A program made the translations under genes and the position numbers. This document shows, in pieces, positions 7,847-15,986 of a stretch of DNA of 64,000 bases (positions are counted from its first letter, which is position 1; each line of letters begins with the position of its first letter). Origin of the DNA: Paenibacillus cellulosilyticus. Its GTDB lineage: Bacteria > Bacillota > Bacilli > Paenibacillales > Paenibacillaceae. The notes below the pieces were generated by a model. That model was not told where the DNA came from and made no database searches. It saw only the letters and a program-made list of their open reading frames with translations. The DNA lies in contig NZ_QGTQ01000013.1 of the NCBI RefSeq assembly GCF_003182255.1, forward strand, positions 1 through 64,000. The letters run 5' to 3'.

Positions 7847-9577
7847 TTACACCCATCTCCAACCCGCCGGCAGCTCGTTCTTGAGCATGCCTGACGCATA
7901 TTTGCCCCATCCGATCGGATAGCCGTCGACACAGATTAACGTATACCCTTTAAGCGGTGTGTCATCACCGGTAATGGTCAGCTCCTCAGGCGCCAGATGA
8001 AGGGTTTCCCCTTTCAAAAATCGCACGATCGCCGCATCATCTGCTCCCGCACTCCATGACCGCTTGATCTCGCTTCGACGTAAGCCAAGGGCCAACGCCT
8101 GCGATGGCTCGAAGCGATGCGGCCCCGCATCGCCTAAGTACCAGCCTGCTCGAACTACTCGCAGCCCGTCCAGCAATGGCAGCCCTTCCGGCTGCCAATA
8201 AACGCGCGAGCCGAATGCGACGAGCCTGCCTGCCCATTCGTCCGCGCCGATCAAATGCTCTTCCGCGAAGCTGCGCCATGCTTCTGCTGAATCCACCACA
8301 GTTGCAGCCACACCACCGGCTTTACCGCCTTTCGCGGCGTGTTTGCCAGGCGCGCCTTTACCACTGCCGCCTCCGCGCGGCGAGCGATCGCCGCGTCCGC
8401 TGCGTCCTTCATCGCGGCGTTCAAGCCGATCGCGTTTCCCACGGCTCGCGGACTGCTCGCTAGCAGCGAGTGTCTCGCTACGACGGCTAACCGCGGCTGC
8501 CTCAGCCGCAGCATCCATATCGGCTTGTCCATCTATTGTACGCGGCTTCCGCCGTACAACGGCAACAAAGTGCCCTTCGCCGTCAAGCAAATGCGGCCAC
8601 AAACGTGCCATGCCTGACTCCGCGACTCGATCTCCTGCATCAGTGCCTGCTTGACCAACATGCTTCTCCCCACTAGCATCCGCTTCTGTCTGAGCCGGTT
8701 GATCGTCTTGACTGTTGCCCTCTGGTGCATCACCCTCGGAACCAACTTCGCCAGCTTGTCCCCAATCCAGGCGACCCTCGACGAAGCCCGGCGCAAGCTG
8801 AATCGTCACCCGCTCCAGCTCAGGCTCGCCAGCGAGAAGCGCCGCAATTTGCACCTCGTTCTCCGCCGGAGAGAACGTGCAGGTCGAATAGACCAGAATG
8901 CCGCCCGGCGCCAGCATCTTCGCTGCATGACGTACAATATCTCGCTGCATGCCTGCGCATCGCTCGACCGAATGCCGCTCCCATGCGGCAATCATGGACT
9001 CGTCCTTACGGAACATGCCTTCGCCGGAGCATGGCGCATCGACGAGAATCCGATCGAACCAGCCTGCGAACACTGGCGCGAGCGACGAAGGCTCCTCATT
9101 CAACACGACAGCGTTGCGAACACCGGCGAGCTCTACATTTTTAGCCAAAGCTTTCGTTCGCTCTCCAGCGTTGTCATTCGTAACGAGTACGCCGCTGCCC
9201 TGCAGCTTCGCCGCAATTTGCGTCGATTTGCCGCCAGGCGCCGCGCACAGATCGAGCACGCGATGACCGGGCTGCACATCAAGGAGCTCAACAGGCGCCA
9301 TCGCGCTTGGTTCTTGTATATAGTAGAGGCCCGCATGATAATACGGATGCTTGCCTGGTCGATCGTCGCCATCATAATAGCTGCCCGTCTCGCACCATGG
9401 GATCGGACGAAGCTGGAATGGCGACAGTTCCCGCCACTGCTTCGGATCAATCTTCAAGCTGTTGGAACGCAAGCCGTATAATCTTGGCGCATCGTAAGAT
9501 GCCATAAAAGCATCGAATTGCTCGCCGAGCAGCGTTCTCATTCCTTCGACGAACGCTTCCGGCAACTGTTGTTTCAT
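7847..9577 (-). CDS. RsmF-like rRNA cytosine-C5 methyltransferase, paralogue 2, with internal low-complexity insert
   Basis: Same architecture as the gene at 4340: LCAAPGGKSTQIAAKL for SAM binding, DAPCSGEGMFRKD, and YSTCTFSPAENE. It differs by an insert of roughly 100-150 residues between the catalytic and C-terminal domains (about 285-430), first acidic and Gln/Glu/Asp-rich, then basic and Gly/Ser/Arg-rich, probably a disordered linker. The C-terminus keeps PIGWGKYASGMLKNELPAGWR. GGAGGAC precedes the ATG. It is first in the operon with the pseudouridine synthase and HAD phosphatase. Confidence 0.9.
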   Translation of the reverse strand: MKQQLPEAFVEGMRTLLGEQFDAFMASYDAPRLYGLRSNSLKIDPKQWRELSPFQLRPIPWCETGSYYDGDDRPGKHPYYHAGLYYIQEPSAMAPVELLDVQPGHRVLDLCAAPGGKSTQIAAKLQGSGVLVTNDNAGERTKALAKNVELAGVRNAVVLNEEPSSLAPVFAGWFDRILVDAPCSGEGMFRKDESMIAAWERHSVERCAGMQRDIVRHAAKMLAPGGILVYSTCTFSPAENEVQIAALLAGEPELERVTIQLAPGFVEGRLDWGQAGEVGSEGDAPEGNSQDDQPAQTEADASGEKHVGQAGTDAGDRVAESGMARLWPHLLDGEGHFVAVVRRKPRTIDGQADMDAAAEAAAVSRRSETLAASEQSASRGKRDRLERRDEGRSGRGDRSPRGGGSGKGAPGKHAAKGGKAGGVAATVVDSAEAWRSFAEEHLIGADEWAGRLVAFGSRVYWQPEGLPLLDGLRVVRAGWYLGDAGPHRFEPSQALALGLRRSEIKRSWSAGADDAAIVRFLKGETLHLAPEELTITGDDTPLKGYTLICVDGYPIGWGKYASGMLKNELPAGWRWV

Positions 9578-9598
9578 TGATTGTCCTCCTGAACAAAT

Positions 9599-9866
9599 AG
9601 GGGGGCGCTGCCCCTATGACCCCGCTTATTTAAATAATATTCTTAAAGAGCTCTACCCACCTAGGGATTCTAACCACCTAAATCCTCAGGAGCTCTACCC
9701 ACCTAAATCCTCAGGAGTTCTACCCACCTAAATCCTCCCTGCTAGGGAGGACCCCAGGGGACTCCCGTCCCCTGGACCCCGGAAGGAGAAACGTGGGATG
9801 AACAGAGGCGCGGATTCGTTACTGCGTGCTCGGAATCGCGTGCCCCGTTGGGGCAAGCTTACTTTT
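9599..9866 (+). repeat. Family 1 dispersed multi-hairpin repeat, copy B (longest)
   Basis: Begins with a GGGGGCGCTGCCCC palindrome. Next come four degenerate 24-25 bp units of the type GGAGCTCTACCCACCTAAAT (9648-9740), then CCTCCCTGCTAGGGAGG, an AGGGGAC...GTCCCCT hairpin, GGACCCCGGAAGGAGAAACG, TGGGATG, and a closing GCCCCGTTGGGGC hairpin followed by AAGCTTACTT. Blocks and order match copies A, C and D. Confidence 0.85.
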
Positions 9867-9872
9867 GTGCGG

Positions 9873-10021
9873 GATAGAATACTTTACAGTATCCTAACTG
9901 CCCGCCATTCATCGAACGTAGTGGATAGAGCACATAAATGTATTTTAACCATCCTCCAGCAGCTAGAAGAGTCGAATAGAGTACTTTTATGTATCCTAAC
10001 TGCCTGCCATCTCCCGAATTC
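9873..10021 (+). repeat. Three degenerate 51-bp tandem repeats with internal dyads
   Basis: Copies start at about 9873, 9924 and 9974. Each has the pattern GATAGA-TAC-T---GTATCCTAAC followed by CTGCC-GCCAT. Within a unit, TAGAATACT and AGTATCCTA form an imperfect inverted repeat. No coding potential is evident. Confidence 0.7.
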
Positions 10022-10048
10022 ACTTCCATAATAGGCCTTTCACAAATG

Positions 10049-10080
10049 AAAAACCGGGCTCACCGCAAGGCCGGCCCGGT
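10049..10080 (-). terminator. Terminator of the alarmone synthetase gene
   Basis: On the minus strand ACCGGGC and GCCCGGT flank an 18-nt GC-rich loop, followed by TTTTTC. Confidence 0.85.
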
Positions 10081-10100
10081 CTTCATGTGAATGGTGAAGG

Positions 10101-10898
10101 CTAATTGCCGCGCTTAGCTCGTACAATTGCCTGTTCAATATCGTCTGACAGCTGCTTCAAGCCGAATACATCCTCGTGCTCCCACAGCTCGTTGAACTTA
10201 AGCTGGAACTGCGCCGCTTCGCGGAAGCGGTTATAGAAGTACAGATGCTGAATGCCAGTCAGCACGCGCGATACAACGTTGGAGTTCTCCTCGAAATCGC
10301 GCTGTGCATCGATAATTTCCTGCCGGATGCTCGACATCTCCGTATCGAGCAGCGATGCGGCTTCCGCCGCTTTCTTCAGCCGCTCCTTGACCTCGTCCGG
10401 CAAGCTTTCCTTATATTTATAGTTCAGCGAATGCTCGATCGTCGCCCAGAAATTCATCGCGAGCGTCCGAATCTGAATCTCAGCCAGCACCTTCTTGAGA
10501 CCGAGCGCCGTCTGAACCGGATACTCGATAATCATATGGTAGCTGCGATATCCGCTGTCCTTATAATTCGTTATATAGTCTTTCTCGTATACGAGCGCTA
10601 GATCGTGCCTCGAACGAATGAGTGACGCCACGCGATGAATATCATCGACGAATTGGCACATAATGCGGATGCCCGCAATATCTTCAATTCCTTGTTCCAG
10701 CTGATCGGGCGCAACGTTCAGCCTCTTCGCTTTCTCCAAGACACTTGATATTTTCTTAACCCTGCCGGTTACGAACTCGATCGGAGCGTATGCCTCACGC
10801 ATCTTCAACTCGGCACGCATCGTCTTGAATTTGACTTTTAGCTCCTCTACCGTCTGTTCATAAGGTTGTAGAAATAATGTCCAGTTCCTTCCGTCCAT
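10101..10898 (-). CDS. relQ: Small alarmone synthetase, RelQ/SasB type
   Basis: Makes (p)ppGpp from ATP and GDP/GTP in the cytosol. The protein is a lone RelA/SpoT synthetase domain with no HD hydrolase, TGS or ACT domain. Diagnostic stretches are PIEFVTGRVK, DIAGIRIMCQFVDDI, KDSGYRSYHMI and EIQIRTLAMNFWATIEHSLNYKY, close to B. subtilis YjbM (RelQ). It has 265 residues against about 211 for YjbM; the extra 50 or so are at the C-terminus after the helical bundle (RVLTGIQHLYFYNRFREAA...). Followed by its own terminator. Confidence 0.93.
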   Translation of the reverse strand: MDGRNWTLFLQPYEQTVEELKVKFKTMRAELKMREAYAPIEFVTGRVKKISSVLEKAKRLNVAPDQLEQGIEDIAGIRIMCQFVDDIHRVASLIRSRHDLALVYEKDYITNYKDSGYRSYHMIIEYPVQTALGLKKVLAEIQIRTLAMNFWATIEHSLNYKYKESLPDEVKERLKKAAEAASLLDTEMSSIRQEIIDAQRDFEENSNVVSRVLTGIQHLYFYNRFREAAQFQLKFNELWEHEDVFGLKQLSDDIEQAIVRAKRGN

Positions 10899-10918
10899 CC
10901 GGCCGCCTCCTGATTCGA

Positions 10919-12028
10919 TTAGTGGTGATTGGAGCCTACCGCTTCTTGGATCGATCGGAATCCGTCACGCTTCAGCCGTTCCTTCAATCCATCGGTCAGC
11001 TCGCGGAACAAATCCGGCCCTTTATAAATGAGAGCTGTATAAACCTCGACCAGACTCGCACCTGCGCAAATTTTATCGTATGCGTCATCAGCCGTAAAGA
11101 TGCCTCCGGAGCCAATAATAGGCAGCTTGCCGCCCGTCTGGCGATAGACAGCCGATATGACTTCTGTCGAACGAGCACAGAGAAGCTTGCCGCTCATGCC
11201 GCCAGCTTCTTTCGCATTCGGATGCGTCAGTCCTTCGCGGGACAACGTCGTATTCGTCGCGATAATGCCAGACACGCCGCTAGAAGCAATCGTATCGACC
11301 GTATATTCGAGCTGCTCGTCTGTCATATCTGGCGCAATCTTCACCAGAATCGGCTTCACGGCTGCTTTACGCTTCGCCGCCTGCTTGCCCATCTCTTCGT
11401 TTACTGTGGACAGCAGGAGCTTCAGTTCATCGCCATGCTGCAAGGCGCGCAAATCCGGTGTATTCGGCGAGCTGATGTTGACGACGAAGAAATCGCCTTG
11501 ATCGTACAACGTCTGAATGCAGCTCCGATAGTCCTCATGCGCAAGCTCGTTTGGCGTTACTTTGTTCTTGCCGATGTTAACCGCGAGCGGCACTTTGCGG
11601 CTGCGACGGCGCGACAGCTTGTCCGCCATTGCTTCGGCCCCTTTATTGTTGAAGCCCATTCGGTTGATCAGCGCCTCGTCAGATGGCAGACGGAACAACC
11701 GCGGCAGATCATTACCTGCCTGCCCCTTCGGCGTTACCGTACCTACCTCCATGAATGCAAGGCCGGTGTTTGAGAAGCCATCCGTCGCTTCGCCGTTCTT
11801 ATCTAGACCGGCCGCCAAGCCGACAGGATGGTCAAAATGCAAGCCGAACAAATCAACCGCCAGCTCCGGTGAAGGTTTGACGCCGTACATCGCATTCAGA
11901 ATCGACGTTGCGCCAGGTATACGTCCTGCGGCCGCCAAACTGTCGATTGTCAAATGATGCGCACGTTCAGCATCCAGCCGGAACATAAACGGCTTGAATA
12001 TTTTGGAATACAGCACTGATGTGTTCAC
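10919..12028 (-). CDS. pyrD: Dihydroorotate dehydrogenase (quinone), class 2
   Basis: Oxidises dihydroorotate to orotate with quinone as acceptor, the fourth step of pyrimidine synthesis, at the membrane face. Class 2 features are an N-terminal helical extension (YSKIFKPFMFRLDAERAHHLT) that docks to membrane quinone, GLAAGLDKNGEA, FMEVGTVTPKGQ, NRMGFNN, VNISSPNT and a C-terminal phosphate-binding GSGGIFTADDA. Many Firmicutes use class 1B (PyrD-PyrK) instead. Start is GTG 12028 with GAGG about 9 nt upstream. It is not in a pyr operon here. Confidence 0.95.
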   Translation of the reverse strand: MNTSVLYSKIFKPFMFRLDAERAHHLTIDSLAAAGRIPGATSILNAMYGVKPSPELAVDLFGLHFDHPVGLAAGLDKNGEATDGFSNTGLAFMEVGTVTPKGQAGNDLPRLFRLPSDEALINRMGFNNKGAEAMADKLSRRRSRKVPLAVNIGKNKVTPNELAHEDYRSCIQTLYDQGDFFVVNISSPNTPDLRALQHGDELKLLLSTVNEEMGKQAAKRKAAVKPILVKIAPDMTDEQLEYTVDTIASSGVSGIIATNTTLSREGLTHPNAKEAGGMSGKLLCARSTEVISAVYRQTGGKLPIIGSGGIFTADDAYDKICAGASLVEVYTALIYKGPDLFRELTDGLKERLKRDGFRSIQEAVGSNHH

Positions 12029-12096
12029 TCCGTTCTTTCCTCTATGTATGTCTCAATCCTCTACTCTTCAGTTTATCTGTTTCTAAACGAAAAGAA

Positions 12097-12125
12097 AAGG
12101 GCTGCAGCGTCAGATTGCAGCCCTT
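12097..12125 (-). terminator. Hairpin terminator or attenuator upstream of pyrD
   Basis: On the minus strand AAGGGCTGCA and TGCAGCCCTT are followed by TTCTTTTC. It lies about 70 bp before the pyrD start. It could end transcripts from the right or act as an attenuator for pyrD; the sequence does not decide. Confidence 0.7.
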
Positions 12126-12240
12126 CAGTCATATGGAACAACACCATCGACAAGCCCAAGTATTGCAGCTATGGAAGTAAACGATTACAATAATAGCATT
12201 GGTAGATCATTACTTTGTTTCGATAGAAAGGGTGAAGTGC

Positions 12241-12378
12241 ATGAGCGCACCGAAACGTAAAGCACCGGCGATGAAGGCCAAGCAACCTGAGTCCGTTAAC
12301 AAAAAAATGTTAGTGTGGTGGGTTGCAATCTTTGGCGTAATTCTTATCGCCATGATTTTGCTGCTTATTTTCACCTAA
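12241..12378 (+). CDS. 45-aa single-pass membrane protein
   Basis: Starts MSAPKRKAPAMKAKQPESVN, a Lys-rich cytoplasmic head, followed by one transmembrane helix (VWWVAIFGVILIAMILLLIF). GAAAGGGTGA lies just upstream of the ATG. It ends 11 bp before the convergent transpeptidase gene. I do not recognise a family; such basic-head mini-membrane proteins are common in Paenibacillus annotation. Confidence 0.7.
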   Translation: MSAPKRKAPAMKAKQPESVNKKMLVWWVAIFGVILIAMILLLIFT

Positions 12379-12389
12379 TTGAAATTCCA

Positions 12390-13811
12390 TCAATTTAACC
12401 ATGCATACGTACGACGGGGGTTTGTCTCGTCCTGCTTTGGCTCCAGGCGGAAACGTTCCGCCGGTACTGATACAGTGGCGGACAAGCCCCCTTGCTGTAT
12501 CGTCACCTTCGTGCCCAATGGCACGAGATCGTACAGCTCCTCGAGATCCTCTTGGCTCATTCGGATACAGCCAAGCGAATCATCTACGCCAATGCTTTGC
12601 GGTTCATCCGTTCCATGGATCGCATACTTCGTATCCGACAGCGTCATTCCCCGGCTGCCATAAGGTCCGTCATCCCGGCCATTCGGGTTTTTCACCTTCT
12701 CGCTAATTAGGAACGATCCTTCCGGCGTCCGATCGCCTCCAAGCCCTACCTTGTAAGAACGGATTATAATATCGCCGCTAATAACGGCAAGTCGATGCGT
12801 CTTTTTGTCGACACGAATTTGAAGCGGTTCGTACATCCACGCTGCAGCGGCCTCTTGCGTCGCATCATCCTTTTGTCCCGCTCCCGCTTTCCCGTTTCCG
12901 ACAGAGGCAGCCATCTGTGCGTCCTTCTCCTCTTTCGTACCCACAGCTCCCGACTCAACACTTTGCCCTTTACTCTTATCCTTCAGATCCGACAGCAGCG
13001 ATTCGAACATCGCCTGCATTAGCGGTGTATCTCCAGCAATGTAGTTGTTCGGATAAGACTGGGCTAGATCGTCAACCGATGTCGGCCATTGACCTGTCCG
13101 GGTATAGTAATATCGAATCCCGCTTGCCAGCGTCCACCGCTGCTCCTGCTCTTGCGCCCACTGTCCATATGCGGCATACGACTTCGAAGCGTCAGCTGGC
13201 GAGCAGCTGCACAACCGCGACTCATACCAGCTGAGCTGCATGACACCACCTTGCGACTGCTGTTCAACGGCAAACAGCAGCTCTGTTGTGCCATTCCAGT
13301 TACGCCATTCTCCATCCTGCTGCAGTCGTGCCGCAATACCGAGCGCTGCACGGTCGTCTCCAACCATTAAACGCTGCATCGCTGTGCCAATCTCATCGGC
13401 AGTCGTTGCCTCGACGAGTTCTACACCAACTGCATTCCCCGAATACGGACCTGCCGCAGGCGCAGCTACATTATTAGTCTTCGATCGACTGAATGAGAAT
13501 ACGGCGATTAGCAGAAGTATCGCAGCCAGCACATATATGCCACGCCAACGAATTCGACGCAGCCGTTCTTTGCGCAGCCATTCCATCGCATGCTCCGCTT
13601 GGGCGCGCACCTGCTCCTGCGCCTCGGACAGTGGATCCGGCTTTTGCTCATAGGCTTCGTAAATATCACCTGCCTGGATGAAACAATAGTTAGCTTTCGC
13701 CGCTCTGCCCTGCTGCTCATATTGCTTGCCAAGCAAATACCAAGCCATTCGATTGTCAGGGTGCAGCTTCACATACTCCTTCAAATGCTCGGAATTCCGA
13801 ATTGGCTCCAT
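12390..13811 (-). CDS. Membrane-anchored L,D-transpeptidase (YkuD domain) with TPR-like N-terminus
   Basis: Probably cross-links or trims peptidoglycan stem peptides outside the membrane. A cytoplasmic TPR-like segment (HPDNRMAWYLLGKQYEQQGRA) comes first, then a transmembrane helix (GIYVLAAILLLIAVFSFS), a long extracytoplasmic region, and a C-terminal YkuD domain with HGTDEP and SLGCIRMSQEDLEEL carrying the catalytic His and Cys. Start at ATG 13811 (MEPIRNSE) has GGAGG upstream with long spacing; an in-frame GTG at 13841 is the alternative. Substrate specificity is inferred. Confidence 0.88.
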   Translation of the reverse strand: MEPIRNSEHLKEYVKLHPDNRMAWYLLGKQYEQQGRAAKANYCFIQAGDIYEAYEQKPDPLSEAQEQVRAQAEHAMEWLRKERLRRIRWRGIYVLAAILLLIAVFSFSRSKTNNVAAPAAGPYSGNAVGVELVEATTADEIGTAMQRLMVGDDRAALGIAARLQQDGEWRNWNGTTELLFAVEQQSQGGVMQLSWYESRLCSCSPADASKSYAAYGQWAQEQEQRWTLASGIRYYYTRTGQWPTSVDDLAQSYPNNYIAGDTPLMQAMFESLLSDLKDKSKGQSVESGAVGTKEEKDAQMAASVGNGKAGAGQKDDATQEAAAAWMYEPLQIRVDKKTHRLAVISGDIIIRSYKVGLGGDRTPEGSFLISEKVKNPNGRDDGPYGSRGMTLSDTKYAIHGTDEPQSIGVDDSLGCIRMSQEDLEELYDLVPLGTKVTIQQGGLSATVSVPAERFRLEPKQDETNPRRTYAWLN

Positions 13812-13898
13812 CTCTATCTCATCCCCCTCCGATCGCGTCACCTTTCCTCACTCTATATATCGGTCAGAAGGGCCGTTTCGTTGAACTTGTTTCGATAC

Positions 13899-13928
13899 TT
13901 GAACGATCGGTGTTACTACCTATATAAT
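13899..13928 (+). promoter_or_regulatory. Predicted sigma-A promoter for the methyltransferase gene
   Basis: TTGAAC (13899-13904), 18-bp spacer, TATAAT (13923-13928). It would give a leader of about 165 nt before the start at 14103, containing a mini-ORF at 13961 (MFQSVRGS) and a CAAGGG/CCCTTTTG hairpin near 14022-14042. Confidence 0.6.
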
Positions 13929-14102
13929 AGGTACATTCTTCTGCATGGGGTGAAAGGGATATGTTCCAGAGCGTTCGAGGTAGCTAGTAGTCGGGCTGGG
14001 CACAACGCGTACCAGCTAACAAGGGGTTTTTCTGCCCTTTTGACCTGACTTCTTACCGCAAACCCTTCAATCTGGAACGAATCTCATGAGAGGATGAATG
14101 AT

Positions 14103-14855
14103 ATGAATCCAACGGAATACAAGCAATTCTATGAACAAGTAGGAAGACTGAACGGCTGGAATTTCAGCCATGTGAAATGCACAACGACGGGCGTACAGTG
14201 GAATTTTTACGAAGAGGTTGCTTCGCGATGCCGTCCATCTGACATTTTACTCGATATCGGAACTGGCGGCGGGGAAGCGCTGTTGTCGATCGCGGATGCA
14301 GCACTGCTGCTCATCGGCATTGATAATGCTTCCGGCATGCTGGAGACGGCAAACTTGAATATAACACGATCAGGAAAATCCAACGTGCGCATCCTGCCGA
14401 TGGACGCTGACCAGCTGTTGAACTTTCCTGATTCGTTCTTCAACATCGTTTCGAACCGCCATTGCGGCTTCTTTGCTTCTGAAGTTTCGCGAGTATTGGC
14501 AGCCGGTGGCTTCTTCTTAACACAGCAGGTCAGTGAAGGCGACAAAATGAACCTAAAGCAGGCCTTCTCTCGTGGACAAGCCTTCGGCATTCCTGATGGC
14601 ACCTTATTGAAGCAGTACCAGTCGGAGCTTCGCGAAGCAGGCTTTCGCTCAGTGCAATCATTCGAATACGATGCTGCGGAATACTACCACAGCGCCGAAG
14701 ACTTGCTCTTCTTGCTCAAGCATACGCCGATCATTCCGAATTTCGGTCATGACGTGCATGATTTTGCCGTACTCGAGCAGTTCATCGCAGATAATCGGAC
14801 GGAGCATGGAATAAGAACGAATGCCAAACGCTTCATGATCATCGCGACCAAATAA
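14103..14855 (+). CDS. Class I SAM-dependent methyltransferase, substrate unknown
   Basis: Rossmann-fold methyltransferase: motif I LLDIGTGGGEALL (about residue 47), an acidic residue at the end of strand 2 (IGIDNASGML), RILPMDADQLLNFPDSFFNIV, and a late HCGFFASEVSRVLAAGGFFL strand. It resembles UbiE/YcgJ-type or 23S rRNA G745-type small methyltransferases, but specificity cannot be assigned. GAGAGG lies 9 nt before ATG 14103, while it abuts an in-frame ATG at 14094, so 14103 is chosen. The 3' end overlaps the convergent oxidoreductase gene by 17 bp. Confidence 0.85.
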   Translation: MNPTEYKQFYEQVGRLNGWNFSHVKCTTTGVQWNFYEEVASRCRPSDILLDIGTGGGEALLSIADAALLLIGIDNASGMLETANLNITRSGKSNVRILPMDADQLLNFPDSFFNIVSNRHCGFFASEVSRVLAAGGFFLTQQVSEGDKMNLKQAFSRGQAFGIPDGTLLKQYQSELREAGFRSVQSFEYDAAEYYHSAEDLLFLLKHTPIIPNFGHDVHDFAVLEQFIADNRTEHGIRTNAKRFMIIATK

Positions 14856-15849
14856 ACTTTACGTTTGCGCCCGAATCCAGTCCAGGAACGAATACGATTC
14901 GTTGTTCTGCGGATGAAGGCGCACTCCATACTTCTTCTGCCTTCGACAACGGGCAGGTGACTGCATGCACTTGAAGCTTGCCATCCAGTATCGCTTCGAT
15001 CAACGCTGGGAACTCAGCCAGATAACCCGCTGCCGTGACCGAGCCCTGCCCGCTGCCGAGCAGCTGGAAATTAGCAGAACGCAATGCGGCGGAAGGGATT
15101 GCAGCAGAAGCCCCTGCAACGGAGCCGATTTGAATCCAAGTTAATGACCGGCTGCGGTCCGATCGTTTCATCAGCATTGGAACCATCGCGAGCTCAGCCG
15201 GTTTTCCCCATAGATAGTCAATAACGACATCGACCTCTGCAGCCGCTTCACCTAATCGCGCAGCTGCTTCCCCAATATCGCCTGCCAGCGATACTAGAAC
15301 ATCAGCCCCTCGTGCACGTAACGATTCCAGCCGCTCCTGATCACGCCCAGCAGCAATAACCTCACTTGCTCCCATCAGCTTCGCAATCTGAACTGCCATT
15401 TGCCCCGAACTACCAGTTGCACCTAACACAAGCACCTTCTGCCCCTGTTCAAAATGAATGCGTCGTCGCAACGCCACCCAGGCGGACATCGCAGGGTTCA
15501 TCGTTGCAGCGATACGAACAGCGTCTGCTCCTTCCGGCAGCGGCACGCTTCGGCGGAGGTCAATAACCGTCTTCTCTGCCATCGTCCCAAATGATGTGTC
15601 CGGAGCTACGAAATAGACCATTTTACCATCTGCCAGTCGACCGACGCCGTCGATGCCCGGAATTAACGGCAGTCCGCTGCTATCTTTGCTTGTATAATGC
15701 GAGCCATCAGCCTGTGCCCGTACATAATGGTGCAAGCCTGCGGCGAGCACTTCAACGACCGCTTCATGCGGCCCTTGCGGCTGCGGCTCCTCAACTTTCT
15801 CATATACCGGACCTTTATCGTATGAACGGACAACTACTGCATGCATCAT
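14839..15849 (-). CDS. Zinc-independent MDR-family oxidoreductase (quinone reductase-like)
   Basis: NAD(P)H-dependent medium-chain reductase. GroES-like N-terminal domain (EAVVEVLAAGLHHYVRAQADG, PGIDGVGRL) followed by the Rossmann motif VLVLGATGSSGQMAVQIAKLMGA. The catalytic-zinc cysteine and histidine are absent, so it belongs with quinone oxidoreductase/crotonyl-CoA-like members. GGAGG lies 8 nt before the tandem ATGs at 15849. It is divergent from a MarR gene, whose product probably controls it through the GTTTGT/ACAAAC sites between them. Confidence 0.88.
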   Translation of the reverse strand: MMHAVVVRSYDKGPVYEKVEEPQPQGPHEAVVEVLAAGLHHYVRAQADGSHYTSKDSSGLPLIPGIDGVGRLADGKMVYFVAPDTSFGTMAEKTVIDLRRSVPLPEGADAVRIAATMNPAMSAWVALRRRIHFEQGQKVLVLGATGSSGQMAVQIAKLMGASEVIAAGRDQERLESLRARGADVLVSLAGDIGEAAARLGEAAAEVDVVIDYLWGKPAELAMVPMLMKRSDRSRSLTWIQIGSVAGASAAIPSAALRSANFQLLGSGQGSVTAAGYLAEFPALIEAILDGKLQVHAVTCPLSKAEEVWSAPSSAEQRIVFVPGLDSGANVKFIWSR

Positions 15850-15885
15850 CAGTCAAACCTCCATTGGAGCAACATCGCTCATTTA

Positions 15886-15916
15886 GTTTGTCACACAAAC
15901 AATAATAGTTTGTGAC
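15886..15916. promoter_or_regulatory. Predicted MarR operator in the divergent promoter region
   Basis: GTTTGTCACACAAAC at 15886-15900 has perfect 6-bp inverted arms. A second half-like site GTTTGTGAC follows at 15908-15916. Inverted 6-bp arms with a short centre are typical of MarR-family operators. Confidence 0.55.
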
Positions 15917-15986
15917 GCGTACTAAGTCAATATGTTATATTCTGTGTTACAATAAGTGGATAACAATCTGTATGGAGTGATTGACC

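Larger units (their letters stand above)
9578..10100. other. Gene-free interval filled with repeats
   Basis: No supported gene. It holds family 1 repeat copy B with a 25-bp tandem lead-in (9599-9866), then a threefold 51-bp tandem repeat (9873-10021), then the relQ terminator (10049-10080). Confidence 0.8.

Noticed and set aside
9798-10031. 77-codon open frame across the repeats
   Set aside because: It runs through a family 1 element and the 51-bp repeats with no family-like sequence.
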